Assembly (NCBI GenBank): GCA_949592205.1 | Contig: CATIUR010000005.1 | Span: 92,691,277-92,755,276, forward strand | Direction: 5' to 3' | DNA: 64,000 nt | DNA from: Helichrysum umbraculigerum | Taxonomy: Eukaryota > Streptophyta > Magnoliopsida > Asterales > Asteraceae | Shown: positions 21,216-31,551 of the stretch, piece after piece | How the letters are laid out: every line of letters starts with the position of its first letter | How positions within the stretch are numbered: the first letter of the stretch is position 1 | Program-made: the position numbers and the translations under genes | Notes under the pieces: generated by a model | What the model was told of the DNA's origin: nothing | The model's input: only the letters and a program-made list of their open reading frames with translations | The model's database searches: none

Positions 21216-23076
21216 TGATAAGTGATCCTACGATAACCTTCCTCATCTTTGTATATATAAAACAAAAATTTACATAACTTTTGTGGCAAATTTTTATTTA
21301 AACAACCATCTAAACAAGCTTAGAGTAGTTTTTTCAAAAGCTTTTTTATGCGAAAAAGTTTTTGAATAATTTTTTATCATTGGTGTCCAAAGCTTTTTTG
21401 TTCAATAGCTTGAGATATCTCAAGTTTTTCACCAAAAGCCTTTTTAACAAAATGTGAGTGTAGGATTCAAAAATAAAAGCTTTAGAAAAGTTTTTATCAT
21501 TGGAAGGAAAGCTTTTTTAAAGCTTCTTATATAAATGAAGAAGTGTCACTTAAAAAAGCTTTTAAACGTTACACGGTAAGATAAAAGTTATCTTTTACAT
21601 ATTTGGAAGATAAAATTTTATTATTGAATATATATGTTGTGTTTAGGCTATATAATTACCTAAATCGATAAAATTATTTGTCCAGTTATTCCTATCAAAG
21701 TGCGAGAATTTCCTCTTTGATAGTATAACTCGATTTTGATGTGTATTTTAAATTTCCGTCCCGCCACAAAGCGCGAGATAAATCACCTAGGTTCTCCACA
21801 AAACTTACTTTCAAACGCCCAACCCCCTCCAATAGTACATCTCAACTTATAGGTCCCACTTACTTCTTTTACTATAACTATAAAATACATTATATAATCT
21901 TTTTTTTTTCTTTTATGATAAATTTATACAAAGTTTTAAAGTATTTAATAATTGGTTTAAACAATTATGTAATTCAATTTAATGTGGGTATATACAAGTG
22001 TGGATGGATATAATTTCAAAAGAACACGAGTATTTTACTATCTACAAACTTATACGGACTTAAAATGTTGGTAGTTATTTATCCTACAATTAGGCATTAA
22101 TATATAAGAGTAAGTAGTTGTTTCACATTATTTTCTAAGCAGGACAAAAGTAAAATAAATGAGGGTTGTTAGACCACTCTAAAGTGTTGTTTCGTCACTT
22201 CTTTCGTTAGTTGTGCCACGTTAGTACACTCAAAGCTGACGAAAGAAAGACGCCACGGTGCCAACAATGCTTTCTTCACTTCTTTTTTGAACCCACATTT
22301 ATTAATATACCTGCATTTATATACACTAAACAAATAATAACAATACATTAAAATAAGCTTGCTGACCCACTTTCTCTTCTTCACTTTCGTCGCCAAACCG
22401 ACGCAATGCAACTGAATAAACAAACCGGTGAAACGGTGCTAATGGTGTCACTAGCTGGGCGACGAAAGGAGAAGAAACAAACCGAAGAAGACGTTGGAAG
22501 TGTGAAATCAAAGGTGGCCCACCATCTAGTTCATTCACCCGGATATTAGAGGAAATTATACAAACTATCCTTTATTTTTTCAACACCCATTGCAAGTAAG
22601 CTGATCCAATGGTTCACCCTCAAATAACCTGTGAGTTGGCATATATCTTTCACCTGAGCATTATTTACTAAACAGTAAACACGCTACAAACATTTCCATT
22701 ATTCTTATTATCTTTTCAAAAAATAAATTATATGAATTTTTATGTTTTAGCCTTCTAATATTTTATTTAAAAGTTAAGAGAATTTAATTATTTTTTGTTA
22801 AGAATAATGTTTTAAAGTTAATGGTGTATGGTGTAAACATTTTCGTTGTAATTTTTTTACGTTCTTAATTTGTAACATTTAATTTGTCTAATAAAATTAG
22901 TGTGAAGATTAGCTATGTAACCTTAAATAGATGTCTTACCTTTGATAAATAATGTGTTGTTTATTAACAAAATTTAGTCGGGGGACTATTTGATTGTCTC
23001 GCTTGAGACATCATAAAGTTCAAGACCGTCCTGATTCATACCATTCTAACATTTTTTGTAATATTCGGGAAATAAA
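21216..23076. other. intergenic with scattered repeats, no gene seen
   Basis: Contains an AAGCTTTTTT-rich stretch (21318-21560) with inverted copies, a Helitron-type end (21760-21791), and a GC-richer patch at 22170-22530 with inverted CTTTCGTC/GACGAAAG words, possibly a decayed transposon. No coding signal. Confidence 0.45.
21760..21791 (+). mobile_element. Helitron-type 3' terminus
   Basis: Imperfect hairpin CCCGCCACAAAGCGCGAG followed 9 bp later by CTAGG. Similar in layout to the ends at 18652 and 18864. Confidence 0.4.
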
Positions 23077-23252
23077 CAGGGGCGGAGCTAGGAATTTTTA
23101 GAAGGGGGAACAAATTTTTTTTTTTTTTTTCCTTTCGATCACATTAGGGGGGTCAAAATCTTAAACTGTTACTAATTACCTTAAAAAAAATTATTTTTTT
23201 CGATACTTTTTGATTTCTAGGGGGCGACTGCCCCCTTCTAGCTCCGCCCCTA
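23077..23252. mobile_element. hAT-like MITE (GGGGCGGAGCTAG family)
   Basis: 8-bp target duplication GAAATAAA (23069-23076, 23253-23260). Inverted ends CAGGGGCGGAGCTAG and CTAGCTCCGCCCCTA. 176 bp, non-coding. Confidence 0.9.
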
Positions 23253-23504
23253 GAAATAAACATGATATATCCTGCTACTTATATCCTGCACTTGGAATCA
23301 TACATTATTATAATCCATTACAATTATATATTTACTATCGATTGTTGATAAAGTAAAGTAAAAGAGATGTAAAGTGTTCCCTCAAAATAGAGATCTAAGA
23401 TTGTTTTAAACTAATTTATATTTTTCAATTTCAGATTGTTTGCAAGTTTCAACTAACTTGTGTTGTCATCTAGTGTGGTCCATGTAAATAGAAGAAATAC
23501 ATTA
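23253..23504. other. left flank of the retrotransposon nest
   Basis: AT-rich spacer with no gene. It ends with CATTA, the presumed target duplication of the Tekay-like element. Confidence 0.5.
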
Positions 23505-24508
23505 TGTGACAATCCTCCATTTAGGGTATTAATCATTACTTAATTTCATGCATTACCTAGAGTAATTCCCTGATTAGTGAATTCAAAACAAATTTATGTG
23601 TTAAGTTTTATGAAACTTACTATGTGATACGTGATGTATTAGGCTTGTAGTTATATGTATATATAATTACTTACGAAATGAACATATTAAACACGACAAA
23701 GTAAATACAATTAAGTTGGTGATAAGAAATAATTAATAATTCGAAAATTATTAATTACAAACAATGGATAATCATATTATTGAAATAATATAATAACTTA
23801 TACGTTTTATAATAAACGTATCAAACGCGAATTATTAAGTTCCGAAAAGAACTTCAATATACTTTTGAATAATTTTTGTTTGAAATTATTATAGAAAAGT
23901 ATTAGAACAAAAATAAAACGTAAACCTTTAGACTGCTATTTAGGACGCGTTATACACGAACAGAAACAATTATAAAACGTACCTAAAGGTCGAAAATAAT
24001 AAAAGTATTTATTTTTCCGTTACTGTTTTAGTATTTGGAACATACTCCAAAATATAATTTCCGAATTCAACTGAAATCTAGCGCACAAAATAACCGTACA
24101 GTATTTCTATTGTAACCAATTTTATTAATGATTTTAATAAAATATTTCATTTTTATAAATATCAATTACTAAGTTTAAAATATAAATTAAAATAACGAAT
24201 AATTAATTTATACGCAAAGTACCACAAATTATACCCGTACACAAAATTTCGGTGTTAAAAACCCAAATAATTACCACTTCTAAAATATATGTCCGACACA
24301 AATGGTACCATACCATTCCCTCCCTTTGAATTTTTATCACTGAGTTCATTTTATAATACTCTCATTCCTCATTGATCAAACTCATTCCAATAATTCATCC
24401 ACCTAACAAAAACTCTAGTGTGTGTGTGTTCTCTGTGAGTGACGAACAAGCAAGAGACAAAGGGAAGAAGCAGGAGACCAAGTCTTCATCATCAATTACC
24501 TTCATCAC

Positions 24509-26043
24509 TGATAAGCATCAAATAGATACTATATTTTATACTATTTATCCCTATATTTATATATATTTTAGTGCATTTATATGATTTTAGATATTTATTT
24601 TATTAATATTTGCATAAATGTATTTTAAAGTGGATATTGAAGAAAAGGAACGAAAACAAGGCAAAGATTGAAGAAAAAGAAGATTAAATGAAGACTCGAA
24701 GAAAATGTAGCTTAAACCTTGAAGAAATGAAGAAGATGGCTCAAAAGTGGAGTGATAACATCAATTAAGTGTTTTAAATGAAGTTTGGATGAAAGAAACG
24801 GAAATTAGATCAAAAGCTGAAGAAAAGTGTAAATGCTGAGTTTTCTGCTATGCGTTAGTATTTTGGCCATAACTTTCTCATACGAAGTCCAAATGAGTTG
24901 ATTCTAGCGCCCAAATTTAGCTAACACATAGAGCTACAACATATAAAAAAATCAGATTTATTGAAGAAAAACTCAACCGCCGGTTGGGCCTTTCAATCGG
25001 CGGTTGGAACCGAGAATTCTAGAATCTGGTGGAAACGAATAGTTGGACTTGGAGATAAAGTACCCAACCGCCGGTTGGACCTTCCAACCGCCGGTTGGGA
25101 GCCGACATAAGCTATTATAAATAGAAAACACCTTCCAGCTTCGAATAATACCTCAATAACCATAATAATTCGTATATTACGAATTATTAACCCCAAATTC
25201 GAGTAGAAACACTTTCTAGGGGTTTTAGGAGCAATTTAGAGTCGCGGGTTCGCAAGGGTTTGTCTACGATCAAACGTACGGAGCGTAGTTCATGGTTTTG
25301 GTTTGCGTATCTTATTCTTTATTTAATTTTGAATGTGTTTTATTATTGAATATTGATTATGATTATGTTTAGCTTAATTATGAACTAATATTTATTGTAT
25401 TTGCTTAGATTTATATTATTGGAACTATATTATTGAATATTATTATACAAGAATTCTGTGTTATATTATATTAATGATCATAATTAACTGATTTATAGAT
25501 AAACTTTATTAATCTTTTGGGTTTTTAAATTAAGTGGTTATGCTTCATTAATGTTAAGTAACATTGTAATTCAACCAAATCAGGAATTGTATAAATAATA
25601 TGTTGATAGATCTTAATAAATAGTAATATTGTACTTAATCTTTGGCAATGCTACTATATGAAAATTATCTTAATCTTTGTGGTTTTCTACATTAGTAAAT
25701 CACAATAATAATAACCAACAATAAATAATCTAAGTAAATATATATTTATCTCTAATTGTTTACTATCCTTAGTTAGTTGTTTTCTATTGAATTGGTTAAA
25801 ATTTAGTATTCTTAAATACGTTCATACGGAACTAAAACGTATCCCCCTTATCTGTATATTGTATATTTTAATTGAATTATAAATTCTATTTTATTTATAA
25901 CCACCATTCCCAGTGTTCGGCTCGGACTTACTTAAAAGCTATATTATACGAACGGGTTATTCTTGTCTGGCTTGTGTGATAGTTAATTTAGTATTTCCAA
26001 TTATTTAAAACTTGTTATTTTGTACTCTATTCACACGACATCA
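24509..26043 (+). repeat. 5' LTR of the Athila-like element
   Basis: Contains the block GGCCATAACTTTCTCATACG seen in Athila-group LTRs, the paired CAACCGCCGGTTG words (24974-25097) and then TATAAATAG at about 25115-25123 as a likely promoter TATA. Confidence 0.88.
24974..25097. repeat. two pairs of a 13-bp MYB-site-like near-palindrome
   Basis: CAACCGCCGGTTG at 24974, 25065 and 25085, and CAATCGGCGGTTG at 24994. Members of a pair start 20 bp apart. Each unmutated word is two inverted CAACCG (YAACNG) half-sites with one base between. They sit 20-150 bp upstream of the LTR TATA. Confidence 0.9.
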
Positions 26044-26049
26044 AGTTTT

Positions 26050-26067
26050 TGGCGCCGCTGCCGAGGA
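26050..26067 (+). promoter_or_regulatory. primer-binding site of the Athila-like element
   Basis: TGGCGCCGCTGCCGAGGA, 6 bp after the 5' LTR, resembling the conserved Athila/Tat primer site. Confidence 0.75.
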
Positions 26068-26432
26068 GTGGTTGCGTTTATTCAATTTGGAATTTATAGT
26101 TTTTTATTTTAAATTTACCCTGTAAAAATTTTTATACATTGCAAAATCAATACGAAATATCGGCTCACCCATTTAGAATACTGAAAAAACAAAGGTATAA
26201 GGAGAGTAAAGCCCTACCTCATTGAATTATCATATAAGAGGTAAGGTGCTTCTCGAAAGAGATGGGTTTTTAATAAGCTTCGCGCTGACCTATTTCTCCG
26301 CTTTTGTGTACAATCATTGGAGCTACCGAGATCTGTTGACTAGCTTTGTAAAAGAATTTTTATTGGAATTTTTTTTTGTTTTTATTTTATTTTCTTTTCT
26401 ACTCTTTTTCTTTTTCTTTTATTTTGACAGGT

Positions 26433-27857
26433 ATGTACCACCGTAGGAATAATATTCCCTTGATTTATCAAACTGCGAGAAACTATCATATGAATGAAGA
26501 TATGATGATTATGGATGAAGAGGAAGATATGCATCGAGCTATGGATGGGATAGAGGCAGTATTTTTGAAAGTACTTATACAAAATAATGAAACTGCAAGG
26601 AAGCAAATGGAAGAATTCAAAGTAGAAGAACTGCAGAACAAAGATCCAATTGTGAAGGATATGGAAAGCTTCAAGGTGGAAAATTTTGAAAGACCTGAAG
26701 ATAAAGGATGTAAACCTAATGAAAATTTGGAAGAGTTGATGACTACAACTATGCAAAGAATGGAAAAAAACGAAGCAATTCTAGACAGTCAAGATGATTC
26801 CATTCAACGAATTGCGAAAATGTTAAAAGAAATAGAAAGCACACTTGAGGAGAATCTTAGCAAAATCGAGATTGAAGGACACGAGACAAATGAAAAACCA
26901 AATTTCAACAATTATACGCCTTCACCTTTTTACCCGCAAGCCTTACCGGAAGAAATTATAAAAAAATACACACCTCCGCCTCCTTATCCAGCTGCTTTGA
27001 ATAGAGATTATAATGAAGTACAAGGATCAATTTTTCCAAAGGTTAAGAAAGATACTGTTAAAAGTTTATCTCGACCAGTGATTGTGAACGCTACGCAATC
27101 TATGGAGACCTCAAGTGAAAAAGTGGAAGATACCGAAGCTATTGGCCATAGTCAAGGAAATTCCATTCAACAACTTGAGGAGATGATCCACACAGATAAG
27201 TGCTCTCAATTATCTAATTCCTTATTTTCTAATGATATGTTTAGTGAATTTAATCAGGTAGCAGAAAAAGAAGTCAAATGTTCAATATTGCCTAATAAAG
27301 ATTATCAAGATTCTGATGAGGAATTGCTCTCGTTAATCAATTGTAATGGCGAGGAAATTCTTGAATTGAAAAACCAATATGGGGTTATGACAGAAGAGGA
27401 ATTAATAGCCGCCATGGATCCTGCTATTAATGACAGTTCATCATTTCATCCGGAGGAGAACCAGCAGAAAATGGGTAATCAAGTAAGGGTTGGAGAAGAA
27501 ATTGAAAACAGAATTTGCGGTAATCAGATATCAAACAACAGTTGGATTACAACAAAGTCGACAGTTGAAATCCAAACGGTGGTTGAGTCGACACAACCAA
27601 CGGTTGAAGTATCTATAAGCACAAGTTCATTGTTTTACAACTATGAAGATCCTTTTTGGCAATTTGATCAGAAGGAAAATTTCTCACAGTTTATGAAAGA
27701 TCATGGAATATTTAAGAAAGGACATTTACCTGCTATACACGATAAGTATCTCTTTTCTTTTATTTTAATAAATTTACATTTAAATAATATTTATCGATAT
27801 TATCATCCATGCTTACTTTTAAGTGTGGGGAAAGTCACTAGATTTTTAGGTAAGTAA
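26433..27857 (+). CDS. intact unknown ORF of the Athila-like element, possibly gag-derived
   Basis: 474 codons from the ATG at 26433, which follows a pyrimidine tract and ACAG; an in-frame ATG at 26376 would add a hydrophobic leader that looks like translated T-rich DNA. The product is acidic and strongly helical. Residues about 1-170 are E/K/M-rich, coiled-coil-like. Residues about 170-205 are proline-rich (PSPFYPQALPEE, KYTPPPPYPAAL), resembling the P-rich stretch of Athila Gag. Several further acidic segments follow. The last 35 residues are hydrophobic and may be read-through past a true end or splice site. No zinc knuckle or protease is seen. The open frame, with no pol alongside, fits a TR-GAG-like parasite, but I do not recognise the fold. 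Codons near residue 380-392 contain two copies of the element's 13-bp word. Confidence 0.6.
   Translation: MYHRRNNIPLIYQTARNYHMNEDMMIMDEEEDMHRAMDGIEAVFLKVLIQNNETARKQMEEFKVEELQNKDPIVKDMESFKVENFERPEDKGCKPNENLEELMTTTMQRMEKNEAILDSQDDSIQRIAKMLKEIESTLEENLSKIEIEGHETNEKPNFNNYTPSPFYPQALPEEIIKKYTPPPPYPAALNRDYNEVQGSIFPKVKKDTVKSLSRPVIVNATQSMETSSEKVEDTEAIGHSQGNSIQQLEEMIHTDKCSQLSNSLFSNDMFSEFNQVAEKEVKCSILPNKDYQDSDEELLSLINCNGEEILELKNQYGVMTEEELIAAMDPAINDSSSFHPEENQQKMGNQVRVGEEIENRICGNQISNNSWITTKSTVEIQTVVESTQPTVEVSISTSSLFYNYEDPFWQFDQKENFSQFMKDHGIFKKGHLPAIHDKYLFSFILINLHLNNIYRYYHPCLLLSVGKVTRFLGK
27573..27606. repeat. pair of the 13-bp word inside the ORF
   Basis: CAAACGGTGGTTG at 27573 and CAACCAACGGTTG at 27594, 21 bp apart, so the reading frame is kept between copies. 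Confidence 0.65.
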
Positions 27858-28096
27858 GGTTGGAGTCAAGCTAGTGACTCGAACAAAAACAAGCGCTTCT
27901 CGGGAGGCAACCCGTGCTTGTGTATTATATTGTAGAATTTTTAGGTAGATTTAGTTTAGTAGATTTTACTTTATTTTTAGTTTGTTATTAAGGATAGATA
28001 AAAGAAACCATAATTATTGGCATGCGAATATCAAGTATGTAAAATTAAAATAAAAATAAAAAATAATCGTTTTTGAAAAAATTCATCTGCAGTTAT

Positions 28097-28129
28097 CAAC
28101 CGGCGGTTAATCACCTCAACCGGCGGTTG
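28097..28129. repeat. pair of the 13-bp word in the internal region
   Basis: CAACCGGCGGTTA at 28097 and CAACCGGCGGTTG at 28117, 20 bp apart. These are the reverse complement form of the LTR word. Confidence 0.88.
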
Positions 28130-28475
28130 GACTTAACGTAATTATTTTGAAGTATCTGCAGTTTTTGCCAAATAACTTTCATTGAAAAAATTACTATCAC
28201 CAATTTTGAGATTCAGATTTGGTGTTAAAAAAATAATAATAATAAAAAGTTGGGGTTTTAATCTAGAACTTATTTCGTTAATATATGGCTTATAACATGG
28301 TGGATAACATAGTTTTTATAATAAGTTAAGAACTTAATTTTATACCCCAGTGAAAGATTTTAAGTGTTTGAAGGGCAAGTTGCTATAGTAAATCTAAGTT
28401 CAGAGTTTAAATGGAGAAATTGAAGCTAAATTGCTTGTATTTTTATCGAAGAATCCTGACAGTATTTAAATTAGG

Positions 28476-28509
28476 AAGCCGACGGTTGTAGGTACCCAAC
28501 TAGAGGTTG
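28476..28509. repeat. degenerate pair of the 13-bp word
   Basis: AAGCCGACGGTTG at 28476 and CAACTAGAGGTTG at 28497, 21 bp apart. Each is 2-3 bases from the consensus. Confidence 0.55.
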
Positions 28510-29529
28510 AATACTTTTTGGCTTTATTTGGAGATAACCTTACGCATAGTAGTAGTTACATAAGTTTTTACCGCACAACTAGCCCATAAGAGATGACAAA
28601 AATTAGTAGCATGTTGTTATGTGTTTCTTGACTATCTTTAAATACGTATTTTTTATTTTTAATTTTAGTTTTAATTTTATCTGGTACGTTTAATTTGTTT
28701 GTTTGTTTTGCTAGAAGTCATAATTACTTATGAAGCTGGCAGTTAGTTCAGCTTAATTTTTGGAAATTTAATAAGTTTATCTTATTAATTATGAACTTTG
28801 TGGGTGTGTTCCCTGGAAACCCTTACGAGACTATAACTCGTCCACTCGGGATACCGAGGGGTTTAAAGGCTTATTGCATATGCTAAATGCAATCGTGATT
28901 AACTACGAAAGTGTGAATGTTGTATATTTTTGAATAAAGATCGCGGAAATCAATACGTTGAACTACAAAATGAGAAGATGAACCATTACGCCGAATCAGA
29001 TAAAGATAATCGCTTCTAAGTCAGGGGAGTTTTTCTGTTCTACTTTTTCTTTCCCTTACTCACTTTAGTTCATCATTTTTATACAATGAGGGCATTGTAT
29101 ACTTTAAGTGTGGGGATAGGGTTCGTAAGAAAAAGAAATTTTTTTCATTAACATTTAAGTTTCTATTGTTCTTAAATTTTATTAAAAATTTAAAATTTTT
29201 AAGTGAATAACTAAGCATTTATTAGTTAGAATACTTTTGTTAAAAGTTTTGTTTTGTATTTAAAAAGTTTAGACTTTAATGTGGATTAACTGTTTTGTAT
29301 ATATAACGTAAGCTACTAAATAAAGGAAGTAATATATAGTTACATGATATGATGTACTAATAGTCAATCTATATAAAGTTCTGAATTTTAAGAAATAAAT
29401 TAAATAACTTGTTTATTATTTTATGATACATAATATGATGTATGACATAAAAAGTCTTAATTCTTAGATTTATTATGCGATAATTTTATATATCTTTATA
29501 CTTATGTAAAAACATTTGGGGGTTTACTA

Positions 29530-29776
29530 ATTGTTTCCTCTGTTGTACTAAGTACAGACCTGGTCTCTAATTAGTATTCTTAAATAAAACAAAAAGAAAG
29601 AAAAATCTTTCAGAAATAAAAAATAAAAAATAAAAAATCAAACTATGTCGCTTTGTTATACTAAGATATAGACCTGTCACCGCTGGTTTGATTAAAAATA
29701 AAATTGCTTTACCTGAATCAAGTTATGTCGCTCTGTTGCATGAAAATGCAGACCTGTCACCAATGTCTTGATTCTT
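29530..29776 (+). repeat. three diverged tandem copies
   Basis: Each copy carries CGCTYTGTTRYAYKRAR..ATAGACCTGTCACC or a close variant (about 29533-29565, 29647-29684, 29729-29764), with CTAAGTACAGACC/CTAAGATATAGACC at the core. Confidence 0.6.
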
Positions 29777-30612
29777 AAAAATGTATTTTATATATTTATT
29801 GGGAATATAAAAATAAATTGCATGATTAAGTTTAAGAGTATATCATATATGGAAATCATGAATAGTATACATTCTAAACAATAAAGGTATATTCAGGAAT
29901 ATGAGTATAGATTGTTTAAAGTGGATTAATATATTAGTAATCATTCATTAGCTATATATTGCGTAAATAATAATAATTTTTATTTGTACAGTATAGTTAT
30001 CCATGTTAATTAAATTGTTAAAATTTTTAATTTATGAAACAGATTTTTAGTATTGATATTCTGATTGTTAAATATTAGTTTGATGCTTATTTTATTTTAA
30101 TTCAGTATTCTACTTGAGGACAAGTAGAACTTAAGTGTGGGGATATTTGATAAGCATCAAATAGATACTATATTTTATACTATTTATCCCTGTATTTATA
30201 TATATTTTAGTGCATTTATATGATTTTAGATACTTATTTTGTTAATATTTGCATAAATGTATTTTAAAGTGGAGATTGAATAAAAGGAATGAAAACAAGG
30301 CAAAGATTGAAGAAAAAGAAGATTAAATGAAGACTCGAAGAAAATGTAGCTTAAACCTTGAAGAAATGAAGAAGATGGCTCAAAAGTGGAGTGATAACAT
30401 CAATTAAGTGTTTTAAATGAAACTTGGATGAAAGAAACGTAAATTAGATCAAAAGCTGAAGAAAAGTGTAAATGCTGAGTTTTCTGCTATGCGTTAGTAT
30501 TTTGGCCATAACTTTCTCATACGAAGTCCAAATGAGTTGATTCAAGCGCCCAAATTTAGCTAACACATAGAGCTACAACATATAAAAAAATCAGATTTAT
30601 TGAAGAAAAACT

Positions 30613-30736
30613 CAACCGCCGGTTGGGCCTTCCAACCGGCGGTTGAAACCGAGAATTCTAGAATCTGGTGGAAACGAATAGTTAGACTTGGAGATAAAGT
30701 ACCCAACCGCCGGTTGGACCTTCCAACCGCCGGTTG
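30613..30736. repeat. 13-bp word pairs of the 3' LTR
   Basis: CAACCGCCGGTTG at 30613, 30704 and 30724, and CAACCGGCGGTTG at 30633, again 20 bp apart within pairs. The second copy is intact here but has a C to T change in the 5' LTR. Confidence 0.9.
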
Positions 30737-31551
30737 GGAGCCGACATCAGCTATTATAAATAGAAAACACTTTCCAGCTTCGAATAATACCTCAATAACC
30801 ATAATAATTCGTATATTACGAATTATTAACCCCAATTCGACTAGAAACACTTTCTAGGGGTTTTAGGAGCAATTTAGAGTCGCGGGTTCGCAAGGGTTTG
30901 TCTACGATCAAGCGTACGGAGCGTAGTTCACGGTTTTGGTTTGCGTATCTTATTCTTTATTTAATTTTGAATGTGTTTTATTATTGAATATTGATTATGA
31001 TTATGTTTAGCTTAATTATGAACTAATATTTATTGTATTTGCTTAGATTTATATTATTGGAACTATATTATTGAATATTATTATACAAGAATTCTGTGTT
31101 ATATTATATTAATGATCATAATTAACTGATTTATAGATAAACTTTATTAATCTTTTGGGTTTTTAAATTAAGTGGTTATGCTTCATTAATGTTAAGTAAC
31201 ATTGTAATTCAACCAAATCAGGAATTGTATGAATAATATGTTGATAGATCTTAATAAATAGTAATATTGTACTTAATCTTTGGCAATGCTACTATATGAA
31301 AATTATCTTAATCTTTGTGGTTTTCTACATTAGTAAATCACAATAATAATAACCAACAATAAATAATCTAAGTAAATACATATTTATCTCTAATTGTTTA
31401 CTATCCTTAGTTAGTTGTTTTCTATTGAATTGGTTAAAATTTAGTATTCTTAAATACGTTCATACGGAACTAAAATGTATCCCCCTTATCTGTATATTGA
31501 ATATTTTAATTGAATTATAAATTCTATTTTATTTATAACCACCATTCCCAG

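Larger units (their letters stand above)
27858..30147 (+). other. non-coding 3' half of the Athila-like element
   Basis: No reading frame of note. It holds GCTTCTCGGGAGGCAACCCG (27896-27915), which also occurs downstream of gag/env-like regions in Athila elements; two further pairs of the 13-bp word; a diverged tandem repeat at 29530-29775; and three AAGTGTGGGG purine motifs (27821, 29105, 30133). Confidence 0.6.

Noticed and set aside
22169..22538. Minus-strand ORFs in a GC-richer patch
   Set aside because: No recognisable domain; inverted CTTTCGTC words suggest a decayed transposon instead.
30560..30857. ORFs of 85-96 codons on both strands
   Set aside because: They run through the LTR word pairs and promoter of the Athila-like element; no family resemblance.
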